64,000 nucleotides of DNA from Bradyrhizobium sp. 149 (lineage in GTDB: Bacteria; Pseudomonadota; Alphaproteobacteria; Rhizobiales; Xanthobacteraceae), in NCBI RefSeq assembly GCF_023073915.1, contig NZ_JADPKK010000022.1:496001-560000 (forward strand), given 5' to 3'. Position numbers and translations under genes: made by a program. The notes beneath the pieces were generated by a model, which searched no databases, was not told where the DNA came from, and was given only the letters and a program-made list of their open reading frames with translations. Every line of letters begins with the position of its first letter. The first letter of the stretch is position 1. Of the stretch, positions 37,359 to 46,514 are shown in pieces.

Positions 37359-38780
37359 ATGGCCGATACATCCTTCGACGTCATCATCATCGGCTCTGGC
37401 CCCGGCGGCTATGTCACCGCGATCCGGGCTGCCCAGCTCGGCTTCAAGGTCGCGATCGTTGAGAAATCGTATCTCGGCGGCATCTGCCTGAACTGGGGTT
37501 GCATCCCGACCAAGGCACTGCTGCGCTCGGCCGAAATTTACCACTACATGCAGCACGCCAAGGATTACGGCCTGTCCGCCGATAACGTCTCGTTCGATCC
37601 CAAGGCAGTGGTGCAGCGCTCGCGCGGCGTCTCGAAGCGGCTGAACGACGGCGTCGGCTTCCTGATGAAGAAGAACAAGGTCAGCGTGATCTGGGGCGCT
37701 GCCTCGATCGACGCGCCCGGCAAGGTCACTGTGAAAAAGTCCGACGTCGAGGGCCCGAAGGGCACGCTGGGCGAGGGGACGTATCAGGCCAAGCACATCA
37801 TCGTCGCGACCGGGGCGCGCCCGCGCGTGCTGCCGGGCCTCGAGCCGGACAAGAAGCTGGTCTGGACCTATTTCGAGGCGATGGTTCCCGAGCGGATGCC
37901 GAAGTCGCTGCTGGTGGTCGGCTCCGGCGCGATCGGCATCGAGTTCGCCTCGTTCTTCCACACCATGGGCTCCGACGTCACGGTGGTCGAGGTGCTGCCG
38001 CAGATCCTGCCGGTCGAGGACGCCGAGATCGCCGGCCTTGCCCGCAAGCGTTTCGAGAAGCAGGGCATCAAGATCCTGTCCTCGACCAAGGTGACCAAGC
38101 TCGAGAAGAAGGCCGATAGCGTCGTCGCCACCATCGACGACGGCAAGGGCAAGCCTGTTACGACCGAGTTCGAGCGGGTGATCTCGGCCGTCGGCGTCGT
38201 CGGCAACATCGAGAATCTCGGCCTCGAGAAGCTCGGCGTGAAAACCGATCGCGGCGTCATCGTGATCGACGGCTACGGCAAGACCAACATCCCCGGCATC
38301 TACGCCATCGGCGACGTCGCCGGTCCGCCGATGCTCGCTCACAAGGCCGAGCATGAAGGCGTGATCTGCGTCGAGGCGATCAAGGGCCTCCACCCGCATG
38401 CCATGGACAAGAACCTGATCCCGGGCTGCACCTATTGTCAGCCTCAGGTCGCCTCGGTCGGCCTCACCGAAGCCAAGGCCAAGGAGAACGGCCGCGAGAT
38501 TCGCGTCGGCCGCTTTCCCTTCGTCGGCAACGGCAAGGCCATCGCGCTCGGCGAGGACCAGGGCCTGGTCAAGGTGATCTTCGACAAGAAGACCGGCCAG
38601 TTGCTGGGCGCCCACATGATCGGCGCAGAGGTCACCGAGCTGATCCAGGGCTACGTCGTCGCCATGAACCTGGAGACGACCGAAGAAGAGCTGATGCACA
38701 CGGTATTCCCGCATCCGACGCTGTCGGAGATGATGAAGGAAGCCGTGCTGGATGCTTATGGAAGGGTATTGAACATCTGA
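37359..38780 (+). CDS. lpdA: Dihydrolipoyl dehydrogenase (PDH E3)
   Basis: Reoxidises dihydrolipoamide with NAD, closing the PDH cycle; 473 residues from the ATG at 37359, which has GGGAG upstream. FAD-binding GSGPGGY is at about 12-18, the redox disulfide Cys43/Cys48 in GGICLNWGCIPTK, the NAD-binding Rossmann motif VVGSGAIGIEFASFF near residue 185, a second FAD motif YAIGDVAGPPMLAHKAEHEG, and the C-terminal His-Glu pair in HTVFPHPTLSE. An in-frame ATG at 37347 would add four residues. Confidence 0.97.
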   Translation: MADTSFDVIIIGSGPGGYVTAIRAAQLGFKVAIVEKSYLGGICLNWGCIPTKALLRSAEIYHYMQHAKDYGLSADNVSFDPKAVVQRSRGVSKRLNDGVGFLMKKNKVSVIWGAASIDAPGKVTVKKSDVEGPKGTLGEGTYQAKHIIVATGARPRVLPGLEPDKKLVWTYFEAMVPERMPKSLLVVGSGAIGIEFASFFHTMGSDVTVVEVLPQILPVEDAEIAGLARKRFEKQGIKILSSTKVTKLEKKADSVVATIDDGKGKPVTTEFERVISAVGVVGNIENLGLEKLGVKTDRGVIVIDGYGKTNIPGIYAIGDVAGPPMLAHKAEHEGVICVEAIKGLHPHAMDKNLIPGCTYCQPQVASVGLTEAKAKENGREIRVGRFPFVGNGKAIALGEDQGLVKVIFDKKTGQLLGAHMIGAEVTELIQGYVVAMNLETTEEELMHTVFPHPTLSEMMKEAVLDAYGRVLNI

Positions 38781-38826
38781 CTGCCGCCAAAGAGAGCCGT
38801 TCGCAAAATAAGAAGGAAACCAGCCC

Positions 38827-40068
38827 ATGCAGGACAACGACAACCTCACCATCGAACGCCCGACCTTCGTCACCCATCTCGAATGCGCGATGGAGGGCGA
38901 TCACTACGCCGCCGATCAGGTTCACAATCTCTCCAAGGCCGGCAAGCCGCTGCTGGTGCGCTACGACCTCGGTGGCGTGAAGAAGGCGCTGACGAAAGAC
39001 GCGCTAACGCAGCGCCCCGCCGACATGTGGCGCTACCGCGAGCTGCTGCCGGTGCGCAAGTGCAAGGACATCGTCTCGCTCGGCGAGGTCACGACGCCGC
39101 TGATCCGGCTGCCCAAGCTCGGTGCCAAGCTCGGCGGCGGCGAGATCATCGTCAAGGACGAGGGGCGGCTGCCGACCGGGTCGTTCAAGGCGCGCGGCCT
39201 CGTCATGGCGGTGTCGATGGGCAAGGCGCTGGGCATCAAGCACATGGCGATGCCGACCAACGGCAATGCCGGCGCGGCGCTCGCGGCCTATGCGACGTCC
39301 TGCGGCATCAAGACCACGATCTTCTGCCCGGCCGATACGCCGGAGGTGAATGTCAGCGAGATTGAGCTTCAGGGCGCCACCGTCTACCGCGTCAACGGCT
39401 ACATCGACGATTGCGGCAAGATCGTCGGCGAGGGCAAGGCGAAAGTCGGCTGGTTCGACACCTCGACCTTGAAGGAGCCGTATCGCATCGAAGGCAAGAA
39501 GACGATGGGGCTCGAACTCGCCGAGCAGCTCGGCTGGGATGTGCCCGACGTGATCTTCTATCCGACCGGCGGCGGCACCGGCCTGATCGGGATGTGGAAG
39601 GCGTTCGACGAGCTCGAGAAGATCGGCTTCATTGGACGCAAGCGCCCGCGCATGGTCGCGGTGCAGGCCTCCGGCTGCGCGCCAATGGTGCGTGCGTACG
39701 AAGCCGGCACCGAGCATGCCACGCGCTGGGAGGACGCTCACACCATCGCGTCCGGCATTCGCGTGCCGCAGGCCATCGGCGACTTCCTGATCCTGCGCGC
39801 GGTGCGCGAGAGCAAGGGTTTCGCCATCGCGGTCGACGACGACAAGATTTCGTCGGCGCTGAGCGAGGTCGCGCGCGAGGAGGGGCTGCTGTTGTGCCCC
39901 GAGGGTGCCGCGACCTACGCCGCCTACAAGGACAGCCTCGCCGACGGCCGCGTCAGCAAGACTGACCGCGTGATGCTGTTCAACTGCGCCACCGGCCTGA
40001 AATACCCGCTGCCGAAGGTCGACCGCACCCTCGATCGCCACAAGCCGATCGACTATTCGCAGTTCTAG
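38827..40068 (+). CDS. Threonine synthase-like PLP enzyme
   Basis: A 413-residue fold-type II pyridoxal-phosphate enzyme. The cofactor Lys is residue 121 in RLPTGSFKARG, followed by PTNGNAGAALAAYA and the glycine-rich phosphate loop YPTGGGTGLIGMWKAF. Sequence and length fit the threonine synthase family, which converts phosphohomoserine to threonine. Bradyrhizobium often has a second threonine synthase elsewhere, so this may be a paralogue or a diverged lyase. It begins 46 bp after lpdA behind AGGAAA. Confidence 0.85.
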   Translation: MQDNDNLTIERPTFVTHLECAMEGDHYAADQVHNLSKAGKPLLVRYDLGGVKKALTKDALTQRPADMWRYRELLPVRKCKDIVSLGEVTTPLIRLPKLGAKLGGGEIIVKDEGRLPTGSFKARGLVMAVSMGKALGIKHMAMPTNGNAGAALAAYATSCGIKTTIFCPADTPEVNVSEIELQGATVYRVNGYIDDCGKIVGEGKAKVGWFDTSTLKEPYRIEGKKTMGLELAEQLGWDVPDVIFYPTGGGTGLIGMWKAFDELEKIGFIGRKRPRMVAVQASGCAPMVRAYEAGTEHATRWEDAHTIASGIRVPQAIGDFLILRAVRESKGFAIAVDDDKISSALSEVAREEGLLLCPEGAATYAAYKDSLADGRVSKTDRVMLFNCATGLKYPLPKVDRTLDRHKPIDYSQF

Positions 40069-40098
40069 CGCGTCATTTCGTCTCTTCACGAACGATCC

Positions 40099-40120
40099 CT
40101 CTTCCCGTACGCGGGAAGAG
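40099..40120 (+). terminator. Putative terminator hairpin after the threonine synthase-like gene
   Basis: CTCTTCCCG and CGGGAAGAG form a 9-bp stem around TACG, 30 bases after the stop. No T-run follows, so it may act as a stabilising hairpin. Confidence 0.45.
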
Positions 40121-40155
40121 ATAGAAATAACAATGACATCGCCGGGGAGACAACA

Positions 40156-41124
40156 ATGAAGGCCGCTTGGGCTGCGCTGATTGCTATTCTCGCTGTTGCA
40201 GGCGCCGCGCGCGCCGACGATTACCCATCGCATCCCATCACCATCATCGTTCCCTTCGCCGCCGGCGGGCCGTCGGACGCGATGGCGCGGGTGCTTGCCG
40301 AGCGGATGCGGACGTCGCTCGGCCAGGCGCTGGTGATCGAGAACGTCACCGGCGCGGGTGGGTCGATCGGCGTCGGCCGCGCCGTGCAATCGCCGCCGGA
40401 CGGCTACACGATCTCCTTCGGCCATCTCGGCACCCACGTTGCCAACGGCGCCGTCTACAAGCTCAACTACGATCTCGTCGCCGATCTCGAGCCGGTGGTG
40501 CTGCTGCCGAGCAACCCGATGATCGTCGTCAGCAAGAACGCGGTGCCCGCCACCTCGCTGAAGGATCTGCTGGCATGGCTGAAATCGCGGCCGACACCGG
40601 CGACCGCCGGCACCGCCGGCGCGGGCTCCGGCAGCCACATCGCCGGGGTCTATTTCGAGAGCGTCAGCGGCATCAAGCTGCAATACGTGCCGTATCGCGG
40701 CACCGCGCCCGCCCTGAACGACCTCATCGCCGGCCAGATCGACGTTATCGTCGACCAGACCTCGAACTCCATCAACCAGGTCCGCGCCGGCACCATTCGC
40801 GCCTATGCCATCACCGACGACAAGCGCCTGTCGTCGGCGCCCGACATCCCGACGGCGGAGGAGGCGGGCCTGAAGGGCTTCAACATGACGCTGTGGTCCG
40901 GCATGTGGGTGCCGAAGGGTACGCCCAAGGCGATCGTCACCAAACTCAATGCCGCAGCCGTGGAAGCACTGAACGATCCCGCGGTGAAGAAGCAGCTCGA
41001 AAGCCAGGGCCTGGAGATGACACCCCAGGATCAGCTCACCCCCGAAGCGCTCGGCACGCGACAGAAAGCGGAGATCGCGAAGTGGTGGCCGATCATCAAG
41101 GTGGCGAACATCAAGGTGGATTGA
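40156..41124 (+). CDS. Bug/TctC-type periplasmic substrate-binding protein
   Basis: A 322-residue exported binding protein of the tripartite tricarboxylate transporter (TTT) family. A signal peptide (about 1-20, ending AGAARA) precedes the family motif PITIIVPFAAGGPSDAMAR, with the GQALVIENVTGAGG and GTAGAGSGSHIAGVYFE segments further on. These proteins bind carboxylates and similar small acids. No tctA or tctB membrane genes are nearby, which is common because this family is greatly expanded in Bradyrhizobium. GGGGAGA precedes the ATG. Ligand unknown. Confidence 0.92.
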   Translation: MKAAWAALIAILAVAGAARADDYPSHPITIIVPFAAGGPSDAMARVLAERMRTSLGQALVIENVTGAGGSIGVGRAVQSPPDGYTISFGHLGTHVANGAVYKLNYDLVADLEPVVLLPSNPMIVVSKNAVPATSLKDLLAWLKSRPTPATAGTAGAGSGSHIAGVYFESVSGIKLQYVPYRGTAPALNDLIAGQIDVIVDQTSNSINQVRAGTIRAYAITDDKRLSSAPDIPTAEEAGLKGFNMTLWSGMWVPKGTPKAIVTKLNAAAVEALNDPAVKKQLESQGLEMTPQDQLTPEALGTRQKAEIAKWWPIIKVANIKVD

Positions 41125-41203
41125 GCCGCCTTGCCTCTTCGTATGTGGCCACACGGACAAGTCGCCGCACTCCGGGGAGCTGTCAGGGCCACGCGCGGCC
41201 GTG

Positions 41204-41590
41204 TTACGTCTTGGCTTCACCGGCTCCCGACAGGGCCGTCTCGAGACATTCGATCAGAGCGGGCGTCGAAAACGGCTTCGCGAGAAAGCAGATGGCGCCA
41301 GCTTTCAGCGCGCGGTCGCGAACGGCATCGTCGGGAAATGCCGTCACGAAGATGAATGGTGTGTGGTGACCAAGGCCGCGCATATGCATCAAGAGATCAA
41401 CGCCGCCCATGACCGACATCTGCACATCCGCGATCACGCAGGACGTCGTCTTCAGTTCTGCCGACTGGAGAAATTCGCGAGCGGAGCCAAAGATGCAGAC
41501 CGCGTATCCCCGCGACGTCAGGAGATTATTCGTCGCAAGGCGGACCGATGGATCATCGTCAATCACGGAAATGACCGAGGGGGCTGACAA
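41204..41590 (-). CDS. Single-domain response regulator (FixJ-type receiver)
   Basis: A 128-residue CheY-like protein made only of a receiver domain. The acidic pocket is VIDDDPS (about 9-15), the phospho-acceptor Asp55 (VIADVQM), then a Thr in VTAFPD and the Lys of FLAKPFS. The TTG at 41590 is preferred because AGGAG lies nine bases upstream; an ATG at 41671 would add an unconserved tail. It is third in a kinase-regulator-receiver set, 83 bp after the FixJ-like gene, and may act as a phosphate sink or tuning partner. Confidence 0.9.
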   Translation of the reverse strand: MSAPSVISVIDDDPSVRLATNNLLTSRGYAVCIFGSAREFLQSAELKTTSCVIADVQMSVMGGVDLLMHMRGLGHHTPFIFVTAFPDDAVRDRALKAGAICFLAKPFSTPALIECLETALSGAGEAKT

Positions 41591-41673
41591 GATGTTCGCT
41601 CCTGATCGGGGAGCCGCCGTCGTGGTGCAGCCCACCCGAAAATGGGCCCTCGGAGCGAGCTTGAAAAGCATAC

Positions 41674-42345
41674 TTAGGTTTGCACGTTTCCCCCTGGCCG
41701 TGGGATTCCGAGCGCCTCGGTCATTCTGACGAGATCGGCCAATGACTTGGCGCCCATTTTCCGCATGATCTGTCCGCGATAGATCTTGACGGTAATCTCA
41801 GCCAGTCCAAGCTCGGCGGCGACTTGCTTGTTCATCAGGCCGGACGCAACCAGGGCGAGGATGTCACGCTGGCGCGCGGTCAGACCCTCGAAACGGGACC
41901 GCACTCCTGCGACCGACTTCTCGGCATTGCGCCGCCTGCGATCCCGATCGATGGCCGCCTGAACCGCATCCAGCATGTCCTGGTCGCGCACCGGCTTGGT
42001 CAGAAAATCGATGGCGCCGCTCTTCATGGCCCTGACGGTCATGGGAATATCGCCGTGACCGGTGATGAAGATAATGGGCGTGCGAATGTTGGCCTTGGCG
42101 AGGTCCGTCTGGAGGTCGAAGCCGCTCGAGCCCGGCAGCCGGATGTCGAGTACAAGGCAACTGGGGACCACCGGCGGCTTGGCTTCCATGACCTCCGCCG
42201 CTGAGCCGAACGCCTCGACCCTGAGGCCGACCGATTGAAAAAGATTGGTGAGCGCACGCCGCATCGACGGATCGTCATCGACGATCAGGACGATCGGATC
42301 GTCGGCACTCGCCTGTGCCTGCATCGGCTTGGCGTGGTCCGTCAC
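41674..42345 (-). CDS. FixJ-family response regulator
   Basis: A 223-residue regulator with a receiver (phospho-acceptor Asp67 in [13 protein letters not shown]; Lys in [12 protein letters not shown]) and a C-terminal LuxR-type helix-turn-helix (about 155-215; [15 protein letters not shown], then [16 protein letters not shown]). This is the FixJ/NodW class of transcription factor. Its GTG start overlaps the kinase stop by four bases (GTGA), so the two are coupled. Targets are unknown, and I cannot say it is the nitrogen-fixation FixJ; a NodW/NwsB-like or orphan role is equally possible. Confidence 0.93.
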   Translation of the reverse strand: MTDHAKPMQAQASADDPIVLIVDDDPSMRRALTNLFQSVGLRVEAFGSAAEVMEAKPPVVPSCLVLDIRLPGSSGFDLQTDLAKANIRTPIIFITGHGDIPMTVRAMKSGAIDFLTKPVRDQDMLDAVQAAIDRDRRRRNAEKSVAGVRSRFEGLTARQRDILALVASGLMNKQVAAELGLAEITVKIYRGQIMRKMGAKSLADLVRMTEALGIPRPGGNVQT

Positions 42346-44777
42346 GACGTGTCCTTGTGTGGGAAGGGCAGGGCAATCTGGAACGTTGCGCCGCTGCCCT
42401 CATTGGGAAGGGCCGAAAGCCGGCCCGCGTGAGCCTCGATGATCGATCGGCAGATCGATAGTCCCATGCCTAGGCCGCTCGATTTTGTGGTGAAGAACGG
42501 CGTGAAGATGCGGTCTGTTATCTCGCCGCCAAGGCCGACACCGCGATCACTCACGGTGAGGAGCAGGTGGCGATCGCCGTCCTCGCCAGCCTGACTGGAG
42601 CGGATCGCCAGCTCGCGCGGACGGTCGACATTGGCTTGCATGGCTTCGATCCCGTTCACGACAAGGTTGATCAGCACCTGCTGGAGCTGGATCCGATCGC
42701 CGCAAATCGTGGGCAGGCCGGACGACAACTCCATTCGCACCGACACGGCATGGGTAGCGAGCTCGCGCCGAACGAGGGCTATCACCTCCCTGACAACCTG
42801 ATTGATGTCGAGCGGAACCATCTCGATCTCGGTCTTCTTCGCAAGCGCCCGAATCCGGCGGATCACCTCGCTAGCCCGATTGGCGTCCTCGACGATCCAT
42901 TCCACGGAACGTCGCGCAGCATCCAGATTGGCCGGGTCGCGACCGAGCCAGCTGATACAGGCGTCGGCATTGGAAATCACGGCGGCAAGAGGCTGGTTGA
43001 TTTCGTGGGCTATCGAGGCGGTGAGTTCGCCGAGCGTCGTGACGCGCGTGACATGGGCGAGCTCGGCTTGCGCTTTGCGTAGCGCTTCTTCAGCCTGCTC
43101 GGCGCGGATCGCCGCCGTCACATCGCTGCTGACGCCCCGATATCCGAGAAAATGGCCGTCGGCATCATGCAAGGGCTTGCCGCTGGTGCGCACGTAAATT
43201 GGCGATCCGTTGCGATCTCTGCCGCGGTAAACCAGATCGCGGAATGGGAGGTGGGCGTCGAGCGCCGCGCGATGCTGCTCCCACTTCCCCGGCTCGAGCT
43301 CGGCGTCCGGCGGAATGTCCCAACGGCTCAGGCCGATCAAGCCCGTCGGCGCAGCTCTGGCCGCATCGGCGTGCTCCGATATCTGCGTGATACGGTGATC
43401 CGGACCGGTCTCCCAAAACCAGTCGGATGCCGTTTCAGCATAGTCCCGGAACCGCTGCTCGGATGTCTTGAGTTCATCAAATGCCCTTTGCAGCGCTTCT
43501 TTTGCCGCGATCTGCTCGGTGACATCCACGTGGGTACCGATGATCTCCGTCACTTCGCCGTCGCTACTGACGATGGGATGTCCCTCGGTATGGACTCGTC
43601 GTATCGAGCCGTCCGGGCGCGCAATGCGAAAGTCAAGTTCGAAGGGTTCCTTTCGCCGGACGGCCTGACGTTCCACCTCGACGATCCGTTGGAAATCCTC
43701 CGGAAGGACGCGTTGCTGGAAAGCCCACGCCGGTAGTTCAATCTGGCCCGGGTCAAATCCGAACAGGCGGTAGAGTTCAGCCGATCGGTAGGCAAACTCC
43801 TGACGACGCACATCCCAGGCCCAGCTGCTTGTATGGCTGAGCCGCTGTGCCTCGGCCAAATAGGCCTCGCTGCGGCGCAGCCTCTGTTCTGCCTCCTTTG
43901 CAACGGTGACATCGGTGACAGCCCCGACAAATTCGATGAGCCCGGATCCATGTCTCACCGCACGTGCTACGGAATGGAGATATTTGACCGATCCGTCAGG
44001 CATCAGCAGGCGATATTCATGGTCGAAATCCGCTGCTCGGCTGGCCGCTCGATCGAGGGTCTTGCTGACCGCATCGCGATCTTCCGGATGGATGCGCTGG
44101 AGAACAAAATCCAAGGTCGGCTTCACCGTCAGGTCGCATTGGAAGATGCGAAAGGTTTCCCTTGACCAGACGATCGCGCCTGTTGCCATGTTCAGGCCGA
44201 AGCTGCCGGTGCGGCTCAGTTCCTGGGCCTCGGCGAGGTAGGCCTCGCTTTGGCGTAGCGCATCCTCCGCCTCCTTGCGCTGGGTAATGTTTTCGCAGGC
44301 GACCAGCACGATCGGCGCGCCGTCGCCGCGCAGCATCGCCTTGGCGTTTTCACGGACCCAAAGCACCGATCCGTCCTTCCGGAACTTGCGAATCTCCCAA
44401 GTATGCGACTGGTGCAGGGTTTCCAGCGACAATGCTACGCATCGGCGAACAAAGTCGTGGTCCTCCTCGAAGAAGACGTTGAGCACGGATTGGCCAATCA
44501 GCTCGGCCGCGGTGTAGCCCAGTTGTGCGGCGCCGAATGTATTGACGTTGAGCACTGTTCCGGCCCGATCGACCATGAAGTACATGACCGGATTGTGCTC
44601 AAACACCTCGCGCCACTGCTTCACGGCGTCGCGTAGATCGAGGACGTCTTGCCGCAAGTCATCTCCGACAGCAGGCCTGTCCTTCTCGCCATTGCCGAAA
44701 GATCGAAGCGCCGCGAGGCCGCCGTGCAGCAATTGTGCGGCCGAATTCCCAAATTTCGCGATTTGGCCAGGCATCAT
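42342..44777 (-). CDS. Multi-PAS FixL-type sensor histidine kinase
   Basis: A soluble kinase of about 811 residues with four PAS/PAC modules in tandem. The last one ends [20 protein letters not shown]. It is followed by the FixL-class H-box [20 protein letters not shown] and an ATPase domain with N-box [13 protein letters not shown]1 SDRGVGLGG and G2 GLGMGLS. There are no TM helices, so it senses a cytoplasmic cue. A heme-binding PAS could not be recognised with confidence. The true start is uncertain: I placed it at the ATG at 44777 because the 65 codons upstream look like non-coding sequence; the frame is open to 44972. Confidence 0.88.
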   Translation of the reverse strand: MMPGQIAKFGNSAAQLLHGGLAALRSFGNGEKDRPAVGDDLRQDVLDLRDAVKQWREVFEHNPVMYFMVDRAGTVLNVNTFGAAQLGYTAAELIGQSVLNVFFEEDHDFVRRCVALSLETLHQSHTWEIRKFRKDGSVLWVRENAKAMLRGDGAPIVLVACENITQRKEAEDALRQSEAYLAEAQELSRTGSFGLNMATGAIVWSRETFRIFQCDLTVKPTLDFVLQRIHPEDRDAVSKTLDRAASRAADFDHEYRLLMPDGSVKYLHSVARAVRHGSGLIEFVGAVTDVTVAKEAEQRLRRSEAYLAEAQRLSHTSSWAWDVRRQEFAYRSAELYRLFGFDPGQIELPAWAFQQRVLPEDFQRIVEVERQAVRRKEPFELDFRIARPDGSIRRVHTEGHPIVSSDGEVTEIIGTHVDVTEQIAAKEALQRAFDELKTSEQRFRDYAETASDWFWETGPDHRITQISEHADAARAAPTGLIGLSRWDIPPDAELEPGKWEQHRAALDAHLPFRDLVYRGRDRNGSPIYVRTSGKPLHDADGHFLGYRGVSSDVTAAIRAEQAEEALRKAQAELAHVTRVTTLGELTASIAHEINQPLAAVISNADACISWLGRDPANLDAARRSVEWIVEDANRASEVIRRIRALAKKTEIEMVPLDINQVVREVIALVRRELATHAVSVRMELSSGLPTICGDRIQLQQVLINLVVNGIEAMQANVDRPRELAIRSSQAGEDGDRHLLLTVSDRGVGLGGEITDRIFTPFFTTKSSGLGMGLSICRSIIEAHAGRLSALPNEGSGATFQIALPFPHKDTS

Positions 44778-45235
44778 CGCAGGCGTCCCGGCTCGCTGGG
44801 GCCGCAGCAAGTAGAGCACTTTGCAACAAGGGGAGCAATTCCCTCCGACCGAGTTAGAACTTCGCGCCGAAATTCGCGGTGACCGTGCGGCCTGCCGGCC
44901 TTGCGCCGTCTCGTTGCGAAGGTGCGGCGGGTCCGAAAAACTACGGAACAAACTTACGTATAGCTCGCGCATCCCAAGTCATAGCGCACATTTACCTCCG
45001 TACAATTGAGCGGTCCGTTGCATGCGGATTAGTCTCACGACCAATCGAGAGGACGCGATGTGCAAGACACAAGCCGGCAATTAGCTCGATGTGCTGCTTA
45101 CAGCTCTGCGTCCGTTGCCCGACTTGGCGCATGAATGGCTGATCACGATTAATAGGCTGCATTTCACGAACGGAGCGTGGATGGCTCTGCGTCAGCGTAC
45201 GAGCGAATCCACGGCCATGAAGCCGGGAGAGTATG
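44778..45235. other. Divergent intergenic region upstream of the PAS kinase and the small Cys gene
   Basis: About 460 bp with no convincing gene. It would hold the promoter of the kinase set and that of the small Cys-rich genes. A 23-codon frame at 45181-45252 has GGAGCG upstream but overlaps the next gene in another frame. Confidence 0.35.
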
Positions 45236-45424
45236 ATGTGCGATACGCCTGAACACTCCGAGCGCGGTCCTGCTGTAAAAGGTTGCGCTGTTTGTAGCGG
45301 CAAGTTTGGCCTGATCCGATATTATTCCTGGCGAACGCCGCTGTGCTCCAGAAAATGTCTCGATCGCTTCAGGGCGCGTCGCGAGCGCGACCGCCGATGG
45401 TTGTTCCGATTTCAGGCGGCGTGA
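45236..45424 (+). CDS. Tiny Cys-pair protein, probable zinc ribbon
   Basis: A 62-residue protein with GCAVCSGKFG, then TPLCSRKCLDRFRARRER: a CxxC and a CxxxC pair likely to hold one zinc, with an Arg-rich end. The start is one of two adjacent ATGs (45233 or 45236) behind GGGAGAG. Family unknown to me; similar tiny proteins are common in Bradyrhizobium. It is the first of four short genes in a row. Confidence 0.6.
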   Translation: MCDTPEHSERGPAVKGCAVCSGKFGLIRYYSWRTPLCSRKCLDRFRARRERDRRWLFRFQAA

Positions 45425-45474
45425 GGATTAGCCCTTCGATCCGCTCCATCCGCCAATTCTGAACAGGAGGCTGC

Positions 45475-45873
45475 GTGCTGAACCGTGCTTGCAAGCTCCT
45501 CTGGATGATCGCGCTGCCGCTTCCGTTGATAACGGGAGTGGAGGCCGACGAGGTTGGACAGGATGGCGCACATCGTCATCATCCGCTCCAGGATCAGCTC
45601 CTGCACGAAAAGTTCTATTCCAGCTGGCATATGCCCGACAATCCGGTGCTCAGCTGCTGCAACAATGCGGATTGCTATCCGACCGAGGTGCGATACGTCG
45701 ACGGCAGGGTCTACGCGCGACGCCGGGAAGACGGGAAATACATCCTGATCCCGTCCCAGAAGGTCGAGCGTAACAGAGACAATCCCGACGGCCGCAACCA
45801 TCTTTGCGCGCCGCCGCCGTCCGCCTCTCTGGTCGACACCGTCTACTGCTTCGCGCTGGGAGGTGCCACGTGA
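45475..45873 (+). CDS. Exported Cys-rich hypothetical protein
   Basis: A 132-residue protein with an N-terminal signal (MLNRACKLLWMIALPLPLITGVEA) followed by a His-rich start, then VLSCCNNADCYPTEVRYVDGR and an NHLCAPPP segment. Five or more cysteines in the mature part suggest disulfides or metal binding in the periplasm. I recognise the CCNNADC pattern in rhizobial hypothetical proteins but no function. The GTG at 45475 has AGGAGG four bases upstream, an excellent ribosome-binding site. Confidence 0.75.
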   Translation: MLNRACKLLWMIALPLPLITGVEADEVGQDGAHRHHPLQDQLLHEKFYSSWHMPDNPVLSCCNNADCYPTEVRYVDGRVYARRREDGKYILIPSQKVERNRDNPDGRNHLCAPPPSASLVDTVYCFALGGAT

Positions 45874-46058
45874 GATTCATATTGGTGAACGACAGAACCC
45901 CTCTCCGCAAGACGTTCTGTCTGTGGTGCTGCGAGCAGATCAGCACTGGCTATCTGCGCGACGCCAGCACGCAACTGCCTTACTGCGACTACGAGTGCTA
46001 CGCGCTTCATGGCGAAGCTGCGCCGTTGATCGAGGGCCGTACGCGAGCGGCGTCCTGA
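45870..46058 (+). CDS. Tiny Cys-pair protein, paralogue 1
   Basis: A 62-residue protein: VRFILVNDRTPLRKTFCLWCCEQ, then SYLRD-like GYLRDASTQLPYCDYECYALHG. The CxxC and CxxxC pairs suggest a treble-clef or zinc-ribbon fold. The GTG start overlaps the previous stop (GTGA), so it is coupled to it. It resembles the next gene closely enough to be a tandem duplicate. Confidence 0.68.
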   Translation: MRFILVNDRTPLRKTFCLWCCEQISTGYLRDASTQLPYCDYECYALHGEAAPLIEGRTRAAS

Positions 46059-46115
46059 GCGGACACATGCTCGAGACGATCGGCAGTGCGCCTGACGGCA
46101 GGAGAGGACACGACC

Positions 46116-46424
46116 TTGAGATTCATGCTCATCAATCATGGACGACCCAGCCATGGCGCCACCTGCAGCGCGTGCGCCCAGCCATTGGGCGCGAGTTACG
46201 TCCGGCATGTGTCTACGCGACGGCGTTATTGCGATACGGATTGCTACCGTCGCCATCAAATATCGGCCATGGGAATGCTCTGGCCTTACCACAGTTCGCT
46301 CGAGACGATCACGGCGCTGGCGGCCATTTCGAGCTGGAGCTGGATGATGCAGATGAGCGCGCTCTCGCGCTTGCTGACCGAGCCATATCTGCGCGCACAG
46401 CCTTCTGACAACGGAAGGCGGTGA
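46116..46424 (+). CDS. Tiny Cys-pair protein, paralogue 2 with C-terminal extension
   Basis: A 102-residue protein whose first half (LRFMLINHGRPSHGATCSACAQ, then SYVRHVSTRRRYCDTDCY) aligns by eye with paralogue 1. The extension includes a hydrophobic stretch LAAISSWSWMMQMS that could touch the membrane. The TTG at 46116 begins at the same point as paralogue 1 and has GGAGAGG upstream; an ATG at 46086 would add ten residues. Function unknown. Confidence 0.66.
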   Translation: MRFMLINHGRPSHGATCSACAQPLGASYVRHVSTRRRYCDTDCYRRHQISAMGMLWPYHSSLETITALAAISSWSWMMQMSALSRLLTEPYLRAQPSDNGRR

Positions 46425-46514
46425 TGGCCAGCCGAACAATGCTGGCCGCGCAGAGAAGCCGGCCGCAGTTACTGCATCAAGCCTCGCGCCGCGTCCAGCC
46501 CCGGCGTTGCGAGG

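Noticed and set aside
37011-38873. A 620-codon minus-strand frame across lpdA, including SQTLA repeats
   Set aside because: The SQTLA repeats are the translated complement of the 15-bp tandem repeat. The rest is the shadow of lpdA.
39004-41220. A 738-codon minus-strand frame across the threonine synthase-like and Bug genes
   Set aside because: It spans two genes and an intergenic hairpin with no ribosome-binding site or domain; it is a codon-bias shadow.
45181-45252. A 23-codon frame with a good GGAG upstream, ahead of the first Cys-pair gene
   Set aside because: It is too short to judge, overlaps the next gene in another frame and has no recognisable sequence; a leader peptide role cannot be shown.
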